From: Planctomyces sp.
GTDB lineage: Bacteria; Planctomycetota; Planctomycetia; Planctomycetales; Planctomycetaceae
Length of the DNA stretch: 35,341 bases
Reading direction: 5' to 3'
Assembly: GCA_005798445.1 (NCBI GenBank)
Contig: SYJG01000442.1
Span: 1-35,341, forward strand
Under the pieces are notes generated by a model that did not search any database, was not told where the DNA came from, and saw nothing but the letters and a program-made list of their open reading frames with translations. Below are positions 15,501-23,381 of the stretch, one piece after another. Each line of letters opens with the position of its first letter. Within the stretch, counting starts at the first letter, position 1. A program made the translations under genes and the position numbers.

Positions 15501-18500
15501 ATCAGCATTGGGTCACGTTCGACAACGTCGCGCTGAATCCGGGTGAGATGACCGACGTGAAGGTGAAGGTCGAATCGGCTCCTGAACCGAAAGTAGATGC
15601 CAATGAGGCTCGCTTCACCGACGAGCTGCGACTCGAATTGAAGCGGGGTGAGGCGCATGGTGGGCGGTGGTTCTTCGTGGACTTGGATCGGGGGCGAATC
15701 GCCAAGCCGCCGTTTGCGGTCGAGCTTGATTCCGAAAAAGTTTACGCCGTCATTCAACCGAAGGAGCCCCAGTTGAATGCGTGGCTCAAGCGGGAAGGGA
15801 TCGACTTGATTCTCCGCAGTGAAGCCAAACCGTTGAGTGATGATTCGGGGCGAACGAGCCAGCTTGTTCTGGCTTGGATGGTTCGCACCGACGTGCGCAT
15901 CGATGTGAGTCACCCAACCGTCGAGTTGGATCGGCGACGCGATGGCTCGTGGACATGGACGACTCGGCCGAGCGACCTCGTCACTCGGTTCACGACGCGC
16001 GACGACCGATCGGGGTTCGTCGATCAGCGACTTCAGGTCGAACTGCGAACCGACTTACCCCGGCTGATTCCGTTCCGAACCGTTGAGAACGTGGTTGGCG
16101 TGTGCCTGCTTGAGCAACCGGACGTGCTCAAGGATGAACTGCGGCTGCGGATCGCCCATGTGGTCAACGCGACCACGCCGCTCGCCGACCGACGATTTGA
16201 CGGTGTCTTCGTGAGCGGCAAGAACGGACCCGCCGAACCGCCGCAGAGAGGACCGAATCAACCGGCCAAATCTCCACAGCTTGAGGTCGTGCCGTATGAC
16301 AAGGACGAAGCGGCGGAATTCCACGAGCGTGTCAAACAGGTTTTGCCAAACGGCTGGACGGTGGATCGGCAAGACCGAGCCTTCGAGTTCCGTGGGCCGA
16401 ATGGTTCGACGGAGAAGACGAAGACCGAAGAGGCGCGAATCACGCTGTGGTTCTCGGATCACTCCGCCGATTCCTCCGTCTTGAACCGTCGCGATCCGAA
16501 GCTGCCACGCATTGGATCGTTTGGAATCACGCGGCTTGGAGAGGTGCTACTCAGTCGGAATGCGGCGGCGGAAGAACTCTGGCCGGAGATTTTTGACGAA
16601 CTCTACTGGTTGTTGCCGGTCGACCATGTCTCGTTCGCGGGCATCGTCAAACTGCCCGACATTTCCGATCGAGATTCATTCGTGTTGCTGTCGCACTATG
16701 CGGGGACGCGGATTGATGTGCGAATCGACGACGACGGCAACCGCGTGTTGCACAACGAGTCAACCGACGGCATTCGGCGAGTTCAGAAGTACGGACTCAC
16801 GCCGCAGACTCGATTTCTTGTGCTTGGCGAACTGCCGACACTGGCAACCGCGAAGACCGAACAAGACAAGCAGCGAGCCCTCCGACATCAGACGCAATTC
16901 GAACTGATGCAGAAAGGGGCTCGCGAGTACGGCGTGCGGATCGTCACGCTGGCGGACTACATCACCTACCTGCAAACGCTCAAGAAAGCCGGCCAAGCAG
17001 ACCCGTTGCCTCCCGTGAAAGACGGCAACGAGATTCAGATTCCACGCGTCGTGCCCAACGTCAATCAGAAGGCTCCCGCAGCCAGCGCGGAGCGGAGTCA
17101 GGCAGAAGGAGACCTGCGGTCCAATCCAGCGGCGGGGTCGGGAGACCCGCGTCGAGCGCAGTCTTCCAAGCTGACGGTTTTTAACTCCGATGGCAGTCGG
17201 GCTCGGTTCAATGGAGTCGTTTCCGCCTCCGTGGGATTCCCCGGTGAGAAGAGTCGGAGTTGGCACGAGTCCCCCACGAAAGAGGGTCTCATTTCGTTGG
17301 AGAAGTTGACGCCGGGGACGCATTGGTTGGTGGCTGCCGGAGATTCTGAACAGAGGACGACATTTCAAATCACCGTGCCGACGAAGCAGCCGATCGTTGA
17401 GCAACGATTGCGAAACGTGGGGACGTTTGTGGGAGACTTTCTCACCGTCAGCGCGACCGTCGCCGGAGCGTCCCCCGACAATGAGGTCATTTCGATCGAG
17501 ATCAAAAACGAGTCGAAAGAACCGATCCCGTTTTCCGAGGAAGACATCAGCCTCACGATGCATCCGGGGCAGTTTCGAGCGCTTTCACCCCGCATCCGGA
17601 ATGCGGTGAAGCAACCGCTGCCGCAGATCAAGGTGCTGCCGGGAACGTCACAAACGCTGACGATCAAGTGGCCGCATTGGGTCCGCGAGGGCTTGTGGCA
17701 ATCGCGACTTGGTGAGCTGATCGACGAGCCGTGGTCGATCTTGTCGGAACCAGGAAAGATCCAGGTCCGAGTCAACCTCGGCAATCACGGGGCAGTCCCC
17801 GTCTTTGTGACGTCACCGCAAACGATCATCAAACAACCGGCACCCGCAACCGGTGCGAAGCTCAGTGCCGTTGAAACTCGAATCCTGGAGGAATTGGAAC
17901 GACCCACGTCGCTGACGATTGAGGCTCTGAACTTGAGCGACGTGATCGCGCTCGTGGCGAAGCAACACCGGCTGCCGATCATCATTGATGTGGCCGCGTT
18001 GTCGGAATTGAACGTGAAACAGGACGTACTTCTCTCACGCACTTTGAAGGACGTCAAACTTCGTAACGCGCTGAAAATCATTCTGGAAGACGTCGGAGGG
18101 AAACGACTCGCACTGGTTGTCGAAGATGACGTGTTGAAGATCACGGCGGACAAAAACCCGGAAGCAGCCGAGGCAATCAAACAGGCGAACCCCAACGCCT
18201 TACAGTGCCGACTCGTTGCCGTGCCGGCGGCGGTGAATGATGAGTCGCCGGACCTTTCGAAGTCGGTGGCGGCGTTTGCTCGTGGGGAGGACGTGACGTT
18301 TGCAGTCGAGTTGCAGAACGTCAGCGACAGGGCGCGGACATTGATCGGCGTGAGATACGACGCCAAGGGGCAGCCTCGGTTTGAAGGGAAGTTGGCTCCG
18401 GAGGTTTTTGCGCCGTATCTGTTCGAGTTGGAATTCACCGATGCCAAGGGGCAGCCGGTGCCTCGGACTTCGCGCGTCTTTCTGGAACCGTCGCATCGGC

Positions 18501-20785
18501 TGAGCGGCGCGTTGACGCACTCGATTGATCCCGGCAAGTCGCTCGTGGTGGTGTTGCGTCCGTCGCGGTTTCACTCGCCGATGGAGCATCGACTTCCTCC
18601 GGGAAAGTATCAGGCGCGAGTCCGTTATCACGGGCCGACCGATCAGGACTTGGCCTTTTTCCGATCGCATCCTGCCAACGAACTCCGAGCCAAAGCGTGG
18701 TACGGTGAGGTCACGTCGAACCCCGTAACGTTCACCGTCGCCGATGAGGCCATCGAAGCGAAGCGTCCCAAGCTCGTGTGGGGACCGGTGAAGGACGGCC
18801 TGCAAGCCGCCGTCGAATTTCGCCCGTTCCCCGGAGCCGCACCAACGAATGATCCGCCGGGAATATTTCCGACCATGCCGCAGGTTTCGACGATCTTCCA
18901 TGTGAAGAATGTTTCTGACCGCACGATCAAGTTCGTCAGCGAGACGGGACGGCAGCTCGATAAAGTCACGGCCACCGACGAAGCGGGCAAAACCAAACGG
19001 CTCGAAGGTGCGTTCTTCACCGGTTGGCCGATCCTCGTTCGCTGGACGCTGAAGCCCGGCGAAGTCGCCGAACTTCATGCGCTGACTTCAGGGATTGGCC
19101 TCCTCGACAAGCCGGGCAAGTACACGCTGCGATATGACATCAACTTCGGCAGCCTCTCGCGAAACGACGACAAAGGGGACGACGGATTCCCAAAGGAAGA
19201 CGACTGGCAACAAGTGCTGCCAACAGGCGACATGCCGATCACGATTCGTGCTCGCGCACAGAACGACGAGGTTCAAGACAAGCCGGCTCAACGTGTGTCG
19301 CAAACCTTGGAGCCGATCGAAGGCCAAGTCATCGACTCCGTCACCGGCAAGCCGATCGACGGGGCGACCGTTCGATTTCGATTCGGCACGTTGCGAGAGG
19401 GTCTCAGCAATAAAGAGCGGCTGGCCGAGCTGGTGTTTCGCAATGTCGGACGATTCACGTTTGAGTTGCCCGAGGTGGCCAAAGGGCGGATTGACTTGTT
19501 CGTCGAACGGATTGCGGAGCATCCGGACTATCAGACGTCCGAGCCGCGTGCGGTGCCGCTGCATCTCTTGTTCAACAAGGAACCGAACCACGCTCATGAC
19601 TTCATTCGCAAGGTGGAGTTGGTCCCAGGGAAAATCGTCAGCGGGCAAGTGCTGGACATCGACGGACGACCGGCGAAAGGAATCACGATCTTCTCCGGAC
19701 GCAATCAGCAAGGTTGGCAGAACGATTCGGCTCACACGACGACGACTGATGCGAATGGCCGATATCGGCTCGTCGTTCGGGATCGCGAGCGAGGGCGCGT
19801 CTATGTGATCGCGAACCACGCGGCGGCGGTGTCGCGCGCGATCACTCCGGAATTCGGCGAGCAGCCAGTCTTCCGACTGCAACGCGGCACGCGGTTGTTC
19901 GGTCGAGTGACCGATGCGAAAGGCCGTGGCGTGGCGAACGTCGTCGTGCGAGCCGACGGTAGCGATCGAGTTCCGCAGCGGTACGCGATGACCGATGCCG
20001 ACGGAAAGTATTCGCTCCCGCCGTGTCAGTACGGGCAATACGTCGTGCAACTCATTGACGAAGGGCGCATCCCCGAACTTCCCAAAGAGGGTGTGCGACT
20101 GCCCGATGTCTATCTTCATCAACTGGTGGATCTCCCCAAGACCGCGTTGACCGAACAGCAGCTCGACTTCAAGCCGACCGAGTCGGTGCGCATGACCGCT
20201 CGCTACACGACGAGCGACGATCAACCGGTGAGCGGCCGCAGCCTGTCGCTGAACGGAGTCGCCGGCAAAGTGAATTGGTCGGGCCGACTTCGCGAAGTGC
20301 CCGATCAGCCGGGTCTCCTGGAACTGCGCGTCCCGCGCGGCTTCGAAGGCCGCATCGATCAGAACGCCGATCTCGGTGGCTTCCTGCGCATTCTTCGAGA
20401 CGGACCAGACGCGAAACCGACGTCGCCGTGGTCTTCGGTCAAGTTCGACAACGACGGAGTCTCGTTTCACATCCGTTCGATGAAAACCAGCTCGATCACG
20501 CTCCGCGCGACACACGATGGACAGCCCGTGAAAATCGCTGGCTCGGTCTCGACTCCTCGATTCGCCGATCAGAACGCGGCCGACGAGGCGGGTGCTCGCC
20601 TGCCATCTGCCCAATTCCGGACTGAAGTACTCGGTCAACTCTGGTTCGACGTGCATCCCAACATCGACCTCCTGCTGAAGCTCGACGTCCCCGGCTTCAA
20701 ACCGTGGCAAACCACACTGCAAGTCGCCGAGGGAGAGAACCGAGTGATCGACGCGCCGCTTGAGTCGGCCAAGCCGATCGACTGA
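12548..20785 (+). CDS. Giant M56 (BlaR1-type) membrane peptidase fused to a multi-domain sensor region, 2745 aa
   Basis: The start is ATG 12548, overlapping the repressor stop. Membrane helices lie at about 8-29, 40-58, 155-177 and 366-388, with a hydrophobic loop near 270. The zinc site is HELAH (254-258), followed by EREHCCDD (293-300). Two palindromic elements encode residues ~67-93 and ~110-137. After the last helix comes a tandem-related pair of domains (HWVTFENV near 645; HWVTFDNV near 990). A module shared with the 2496-aa paralogue follows at ~1262-1481. A palindrome arm encodes 1521-1538. A secretin/STN-like segment is at ~1779-1869 (LTIEALNLSDVIALVAKQH), then beta domains, and carboxypeptidase-regulatory-like repeats at ~2255-2528 (EGQVIDSVTGKPIDGATV, GRVTDAKGRGVANVVVRADG). 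By analogy with BlaR1 it should sense an extracytoplasmic cue and signal to the BlaI partner. The ligand is unknown and no beta-lactam-binding domain is visible. Confidence 0.9.
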   Translation: MNPLVERLGWVLVHSLWQFALVALLAGVIARAMRRNSSAARYGVHVVAMGVMVVTSLVTWSLSRDDLASRRASGPGPDAIHSTSPGADAPRLASTTAFEDPTPDDATSIRRAGGVSPPVTETSLNSETTGELTPPTRQEEVALSLRIKVALQPWLTWIVAVWCIGVAVCSLRPLLGWHTLWRLKRVGVSPASDDVLAALRRVSERLRLRRAVSVLQSTLAQVPVVVGYLRPVVLLPVSLMTSLPAEQLEAILAHELAHVRRHDFVVNLLQTLVETFFFYHPAVWWLSHQIRVEREHCCDDLVVESFGNRVEYGRALLAIEELRGRSSVLALGVADGSLLACIRRIVGIGREPIDGSQSWSARMGGGWLGGLVTLVLILGVTCGSIVFSWEKPKELPSSNPFLVKTADGVEVELLGVTTIAANAKPAAGQPADRMIWWRPDGELLKPEPFPGTPLIIAADRNNPRFADWAGVAVRIRGLKPTDDAEGWVVIDGSRESVASGNGDVANGLYEKALSAGPLPGIKSGVVRVGFGTKGGALGPWLTIRPAQANEVDGPIPEELRSTYESTGEMKFREVNGQARLVTGPIDVSKIRASTEGDLIDIDGNAVKGAAFAFVDGEWGWTYPIPLARVAHYRFRLRAYRHWVTFENVSFQPGHKTDVKASIGKTPELRRDPLMAALPNGVRVEFVGLAAMEAEPKTWWKADGSPLNEVPKYGNEMLRVAGQEVRRALLRVHGDKVSYLDVTASGMSSVILAEPPGSGGSFIRIGGQFAFPPGQKTGRFEVGIATQQQSPARFLNAKGERVTFVRRANVARRSGALVVDGVDPGQLLDSNSPRGLIPPTRRQPGALLVDAAEGSEPATVEIGELKTIADGVGEDIEVVSIATPFLKPATVNGRPVMSPEKEAENKVLSQQTQITWRAPNVPKPMNLELVLIDVHGKQHRHTSLGAGLNQKRLPDGSPHWGDSERFFRFDVPISRVAGFEYRVRPYQHWVTFDNVALNPGEMTDVKVKVESAPEPKVDANEARFTDELRLELKRGEAHGGRWFFVDLDRGRIAKPPFAVELDSEKVYAVIQPKEPQLNAWLKREGIDLILRSEAKPLSDDSGRTSQLVLAWMVRTDVRIDVSHPTVELDRRRDGSWTWTTRPSDLVTRFTTRDDRSGFVDQRLQVELRTDLPRLIPFRTVENVVGVCLLEQPDVLKDELRLRIAHVVNATTPLADRRFDGVFVSGKNGPAEPPQRGPNQPAKSPQLEVVPYDKDEAAEFHERVKQVLPNGWTVDRQDRAFEFRGPNGSTEKTKTEEARITLWFSDHSADSSVLNRRDPKLPRIGSFGITRLGEVLLSRNAAAEELWPEIFDELYWLLPVDHVSFAGIVKLPDISDRDSFVLLSHYAGTRIDVRIDDDGNRVLHNESTDGIRRVQKYGLTPQTRFLVLGELPTLATAKTEQDKQRALRHQTQFELMQKGAREYGVRIVTLADYITYLQTLKKAGQADPLPPVKDGNEIQIPRVVPNVNQKAPAASAERSQAEGDLRSNPAAGSGDPRRAQSSKLTVFNSDGSRARFNGVVSASVGFPGEKSRSWHESPTKEGLISLEKLTPGTHWLVAAGDSEQRTTFQITVPTKQPIVEQRLRNVGTFVGDFLTVSATVAGASPDNEVISIEIKNESKEPIPFSEEDISLTMHPGQFRALSPRIRNAVKQPLPQIKVLPGTSQTLTIKWPHWVREGLWQSRLGELIDEPWSILSEPGKIQVRVNLGNHGAVPVFVTSPQTIIKQPAPATGAKLSAVETRILEELERPTSLTIEALNLSDVIALVAKQHRLPIIIDVAALSELNVKQDVLLSRTLKDVKLRNALKIILEDVGGKRLALVVEDDVLKITADKNPEAAEAIKQANPNALQCRLVAVPAAVNDESPDLSKSVAAFARGEDVTFAVELQNVSDRARTLIGVRYDAKGQPRFEGKLAPEVFAPYLFELEFTDAKGQPVPRTSRVFLEPSHRLSGALTHSIDPGKSLVVVLRPSRFHSPMEHRLPPGKYQARVRYHGPTDQDLAFFRSHPANELRAKAWYGEVTSNPVTFTVADEAIEAKRPKLVWGPVKDGLQAAVEFRPFPGAAPTNDPPGIFPTMPQVSTIFHVKNVSDRTIKFVSETGRQLDKVTATDEAGKTKRLEGAFFTGWPILVRWTLKPGEVAELHALTSGIGLLDKPGKYTLRYDINFGSLSRNDDKGDDGFPKEDDWQQVLPTGDMPITIRARAQNDEVQDKPAQRVSQTLEPIEGQVIDSVTGKPIDGATVRFRFGTLREGLSNKERLAELVFRNVGRFTFELPEVAKGRIDLFVERIAEHPDYQTSEPRAVPLHLLFNKEPNHAHDFIRKVELVPGKIVSGQVLDIDGRPAKGITIFSGRNQQGWQNDSAHTTTTDANGRYRLVVRDRERGRVYVIANHAAAVSRAITPEFGEQPVFRLQRGTRLFGRVTDAKGRGVANVVVRADGSDRVPQRYAMTDADGKYSLPPCQYGQYVVQLIDEGRIPELPKEGVRLPDVYLHQLVDLPKTALTEQQLDFKPTESVRMTARYTTSDDQPVSGRSLSLNGVAGKVNWSGRLREVPDQPGLLELRVPRGFEGRIDQNADLGGFLRILRDGPDAKPTSPWSSVKFDNDGVSFHIRSMKTSSITLRATHDGQPVKIAGSVSTPRFADQNAADEAGARLPSAQFRTEVLGQLWFDVHPNIDLLLKLDVPGFKPWQTTLQVAEGENRVIDAPLESAKPID
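12748..12826. repeat. Intragenic palindromic element, family 'GGCGTCAGCCCCCCGG', copy 2
   Basis: Arms 12748-12776 and 12798-12826 are reverse complements at 27 of 29 positions, with a 21-base spacer. It is read in frame in the loop between membrane helices 2 and 3 of the giant M56 protein. Confidence 0.85.
12876..12959. repeat. Intragenic palindromic element, family 'GGCGTCAGCCCCCCGG', copy 3
   Basis: Arms 12876-12903 and 12932-12959 match at 22 of 28 positions, so this copy looks older than copy 2 beside it. It is 84 bp (28 codons), read as GGVSPPV...TTGELTPP in the same loop. Confidence 0.8.
17108..17161. repeat. 54-bp repeat arm (GACCTGCGGTC...GGGTCGGGAGACCC), solitary, in giant M56 gene
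   Basis: It contains the mini-hairpins GACC-TGC-GGTC and GGGTC-GGGA-GACCC and is translated as GDLRSNPAAGSGDPRRAQ. It lies just after the module shared with the 2496-aa paralogue and before the next beta domain. No inverted partner arm is nearby. Confidence 0.85.
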
Positions 20786-20897
20786 TACAGTGCCCGTTGA
20801 ATGCGCTCGACTTTCCAGGAGCTTCTCGCACAACTTCTCCAAAAGTTTGTGTGATCGGGCTTTGCTCTGGACACTTCAGGTTCGAGGAGAGATCAAC

Positions 20898-21431
20898 TTG
20901 GACCTGACTGCTTTCATCAATGCTTATCGCGGGCCACTGATTGGGCTGATTGCCTCATGGGGAGCTCCGTGGGGTGACGCGGTCGAGATTGCTCAGGACA
21001 GTTTTTCGGAAGCCTGGCTGAACCGCGAAGCTTGCCGGGGCGACTGGAATGACCCGGAAATGTTTGGACGCTGGTTGCGCGGAGTGGCGCTCAACCAATA
21101 CCGCAATTGGGCCAGGAGTCGTCGTCGTCGTGCTCGGACGGTGACGTTGGAACCGGCCATCCTGGAGCAGACCGTCTGCGCGGCTGATCCAGAGCCAGAT
21201 CAACAACTGGATGCGTTGCGGCAGGCGATCGCGCGGCTGCCGAGCAAGCAGCGCGAGGTGGTTCTCATGCACTACCTCGAAGAGACCAGCGTGAAAGAGG
21301 TGGCGGCGCTGTTGTCGGTCTCGGCCAAAACGGTGGAGGGACGTCTCTATCAAGCCCGTCGCAGCTTGCGGCGGTTGCTCGAGGGCGAGCTTTCAGTCGC
21401 ACAGATCGGAAGGATGTTGCTATGCCTGTGA
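20898..21431 (+). CDS. ECF-type RNA polymerase sigma factor
   Basis: I choose the TTG at 20898 (177 aa, MDLTAFINAYRG) because GAGGAG (20884-20889) lies eight bases upstream. The frame is open further upstream but has no better start. Region 2 spans ~5-75: LIASWGAPWGDAVEIAQDSF, then FGRWLRGVALNQYRNWAR. Region 4 spans ~105-160: LDALRQAIARLPSKQREVVL, HYLEETSVKEVAALLSVSAK, then TVEGRLYQARRSLRRLL. Its last ten bases overlap the next gene, a strong sign of a coupled sigma factor/regulator pair. It follows the giant M56 gene by 112 bases, so it might be co-transcribed with it. No separate promoter was recognised. Confidence 0.9.
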   Translation: MDLTAFINAYRGPLIGLIASWGAPWGDAVEIAQDSFSEAWLNREACRGDWNDPEMFGRWLRGVALNQYRNWARSRRRRARTVTLEPAILEQTVCAADPEPDQQLDALRQAIARLPSKQREVVLMHYLEETSVKEVAALLSVSAKTVEGRLYQARRSLRRLLEGELSVAQIGRMLLCL

Positions 21432-23248
21432 ACTTGGTCTCCGAGGATGAATTGCGAGCGGCCTTGCGTCCCTACCGAGTTGATCCAGCGACGTTTGAAG
21501 CCGGCGTGAGGACGCGATTGGAAGCCGCTCAACGACAGCGTGCCGATGACCCTCTGGCGGGATGCTCGCCCTTCCTGCGAAGCGCTGCGTCCTTTCTGCC
21601 ACTGGCGATCCTCGCCGGTTGCAAGGCGTCCTCTGCCGAAACGAAATTGGCTCCGGCAGCAGGTGGCTACAAGCTGCTCAGCTATTTGGCCTTTCCGGCA
21701 ATCAGCTTGTTCGTGTTGCTCGGAGCCACGGTCTTCAGCGTGGTGAAGATTCGCAGTTCGCACGAACAAGAGGGCTCGCGATTGAGCGACGAGCAAGCGA
21801 CCCACGAGGCCATCTGCGAATGGTGGAGCCAGCATAAGTGGGGCGTTTTCGCGGTGCATGCCGCCATGCTCACCTTGGGGCTGGTCGGAGCAACGTGGCT
21901 GCTGTTTCTCTTTTACATCCTGTCGTTCGGAATCTTGCTCGGTGTTCTCGCGAGTCATGCCAAGCTTGGAATTGGGAATCGTCAGATGATCGGCCAATCC
22001 TGTCTGATGGGCTTGATGTTTCTCGGACAGGTGGCGGCCTTCACAGGAATCGGCTGCCAGGAAATTCATTTCGTCGATCAGACGCTGGTCGCCGCCATTT
22101 TTTTCGGTGGGACGTTGATTCTGCTCCCCGTCATTCTGGTCGGCTCGCCGGTTGCCAACGTTTCCGGTCAACGAATCGGAACCGTGCAACGACGGATGGT
22201 GGCCCTCATGTACTCGATCTTGATCGTTTCGCAGATGGCCTGGATGATGAATCCGATTCTTTGGCCGGCGACTCCGGCTCGGATCAAGCACTACGTCGAG
22301 TCTTTCGACCACGCCCCCTTTCAAATGGTCAGTTGGCGGCAGTGGGAAATCGTGGCGAACTGGGCGATGAAATCGCAGCTTCACCCCGATCTGTCCAAAC
22401 CGCGCCGGTTGCTGGCCCAAGAACTCTCTGGCGAGCAGAACCGGTTCATCCTGAGCAGCGCGCTGCGAGTCGGGCTGCTGCCGGCCGATCAACTCGGCCA
22501 ACTGAAGGAATATGAACGTTGGCGGCATTCCTTGGTCGATGCTCCGCCCAGTGGTTTGAAGCCACAAGTGATCTTCAGCCTCACTCAGATGGATTGGGTT
22601 ATCCGCGCCTCAGTGCTGCGCCAGGACTTGTCGCCCCAAGAGCGAGACCTCTTGGAGCAGCGGCTGCACGCGACGCTGGAATACCAGTCCGAATCCCCTG
22701 ACGTTGTTCTCGACGAACTGTTGCGTGCGACGCAGCTTCTGGCGGTCATCGAACGCCCCGTTCAACCCGATCGATATCGCGAGCGGGTCCACCACCTGCT
22801 CCGGAAGTTTCACTCCAAAGATTCAGGGGGATTCCAACTGGCCGGCGGCTTCAAGACCTATTTGAATTGGCCGGCAGGGTCATGGATTGGGCAGCCGGGC
22901 TCATTGGAACCAACCTCGCACGCCATCGAGTTGATGGAGATCTACGGCGTTCCCGACGACCTCGATCTCAATTGGGTCCGCTCGTTTCTGAAGCCGACGA
23001 TGTTGCGGCTCGCGGATGACAAGTGGATGGCCGCCGCCACTCGCGAGCGACTGAACCATCTGCCCGGCGTGACGCCACCCACCTGGCTGGAGTTTTTGTA
23101 CTACGAACGCAGTCTGCTCGCAGCGGCGGTTCTGGTGGGGCTGTGCCTCTACGCAACGCTCTGTTCGCCAAAGCGGAAAACCATTGACCCCGTCGAAGGA
23201 CCATCACTTCCCAATGCGAACGAACTCGTCACAGACCAAGCGGGCTGA
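21422..23248 (+). CDS. Polytopic membrane protein of unknown family, coupled to ECF sigma factor
   Basis: The start is ATG 21422 (608 aa), seven bases behind GGAAGGA (21408-21414). A soluble basic/acidic N-terminus of ~50 residues (EDELRAALRPYRVDPATF) is followed by about five hydrophobic segments between residues ~53 and 280. A large soluble region (~285-575) follows, and a last helix near the C-terminus (LLAAAVLVGLCLYATL). Its position overlapping a sigma gene suggests a membrane-bound controller of that sigma factor with the N-terminus as the cytoplasmic sigma-binding part; this is inference. A lipobox-like LAGC occurs at residues 64-67, unusually far from the N-terminus, and is probably chance. 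I do not recognise the family. Confidence 0.85.
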   Translation: MPVNLVSEDELRAALRPYRVDPATFEAGVRTRLEAAQRQRADDPLAGCSPFLRSAASFLPLAILAGCKASSAETKLAPAAGGYKLLSYLAFPAISLFVLLGATVFSVVKIRSSHEQEGSRLSDEQATHEAICEWWSQHKWGVFAVHAAMLTLGLVGATWLLFLFYILSFGILLGVLASHAKLGIGNRQMIGQSCLMGLMFLGQVAAFTGIGCQEIHFVDQTLVAAIFFGGTLILLPVILVGSPVANVSGQRIGTVQRRMVALMYSILIVSQMAWMMNPILWPATPARIKHYVESFDHAPFQMVSWRQWEIVANWAMKSQLHPDLSKPRRLLAQELSGEQNRFILSSALRVGLLPADQLGQLKEYERWRHSLVDAPPSGLKPQVIFSLTQMDWVIRASVLRQDLSPQERDLLEQRLHATLEYQSESPDVVLDELLRATQLLAVIERPVQPDRYRERVHHLLRKFHSKDSGGFQLAGGFKTYLNWPAGSWIGQPGSLEPTSHAIELMEIYGVPDDLDLNWVRSFLKPTMLRLADDKWMAAATRERLNHLPGVTPPTWLEFLYYERSLLAAAVLVGLCLYATLCSPKRKTIDPVEGPSLPNANELVTDQAG

Positions 23249-23255
23249 ATCGAAA

Positions 23256-23271
23256 TACTACTTTTTTAGTA
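23256..23271. promoter_or_regulatory. BlaI operator O1 (TACTA-N6-TAGTA)
   Basis: A perfect dyad TACTACTTTTTTAGTA, flanked by AA/TT that extend the symmetry, starting eight bases after the stop of the preceding gene. The form matches the known BlaI/MecI box (TACTA-N6-TAGTA). It lies upstream of the -10-like element at 23292, with its centre 43 bases from O2 (four helical turns). Confidence 0.88.
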
Positions 23272-23291
23272 TTGCAGGATCGGATTGAGCC

Positions 23292-23297
23292 GATAAT
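23292..23297 (+). promoter_or_regulatory. Candidate -10 element between the two BlaI boxes
   Basis: GATAAT is one mismatch from TATAAT and lies between operators O1 and O2. The only -35-like hexamer, TTGCAG (23272-23277), gives a short 14-base spacer, so the -35 is uncertain. Placement between the operators fits a promoter repressed by BlaI. Confidence 0.4.
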
Positions 23298-23298
23298 C

Positions 23299-23314
23299 TA
23301 CTAACCGAATAGTA
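23299..23314. promoter_or_regulatory. BlaI operator O2 (TACTA-N6-TAGTA)
   Basis: A perfect half-site pair, TACTA-ACCGAA-TAGTA, 68 bases before the repressor start codon and just downstream of the -10-like element. With O1 it makes the classic two-box arrangement for autoregulation of a bla/mec-type operon. Confidence 0.88.
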
Positions 23315-23381
23315 TTTTGGTTCGGGCGATCATCAGCCAATTCGCGCGAGGCGGCCCGACGGTCTTGTGGAGAGGAGCATC

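Noticed and set aside
19088..20842. 584-codon open frame on the minus strand within the 2745-aa gene
   Set aside because: The plus strand encodes clear carboxypeptidase-regulatory-like repeats; the reverse frame is His/Arg-rich and is explained by GC-rich codon bias.
21602..21622. Lipoprotein lipobox (LAGC) in the membrane protein at 21422
   Set aside because: The Cys is at residue 67, too far from the start chosen by the strong ribosome-binding site, and no alternative start just upstream was found.
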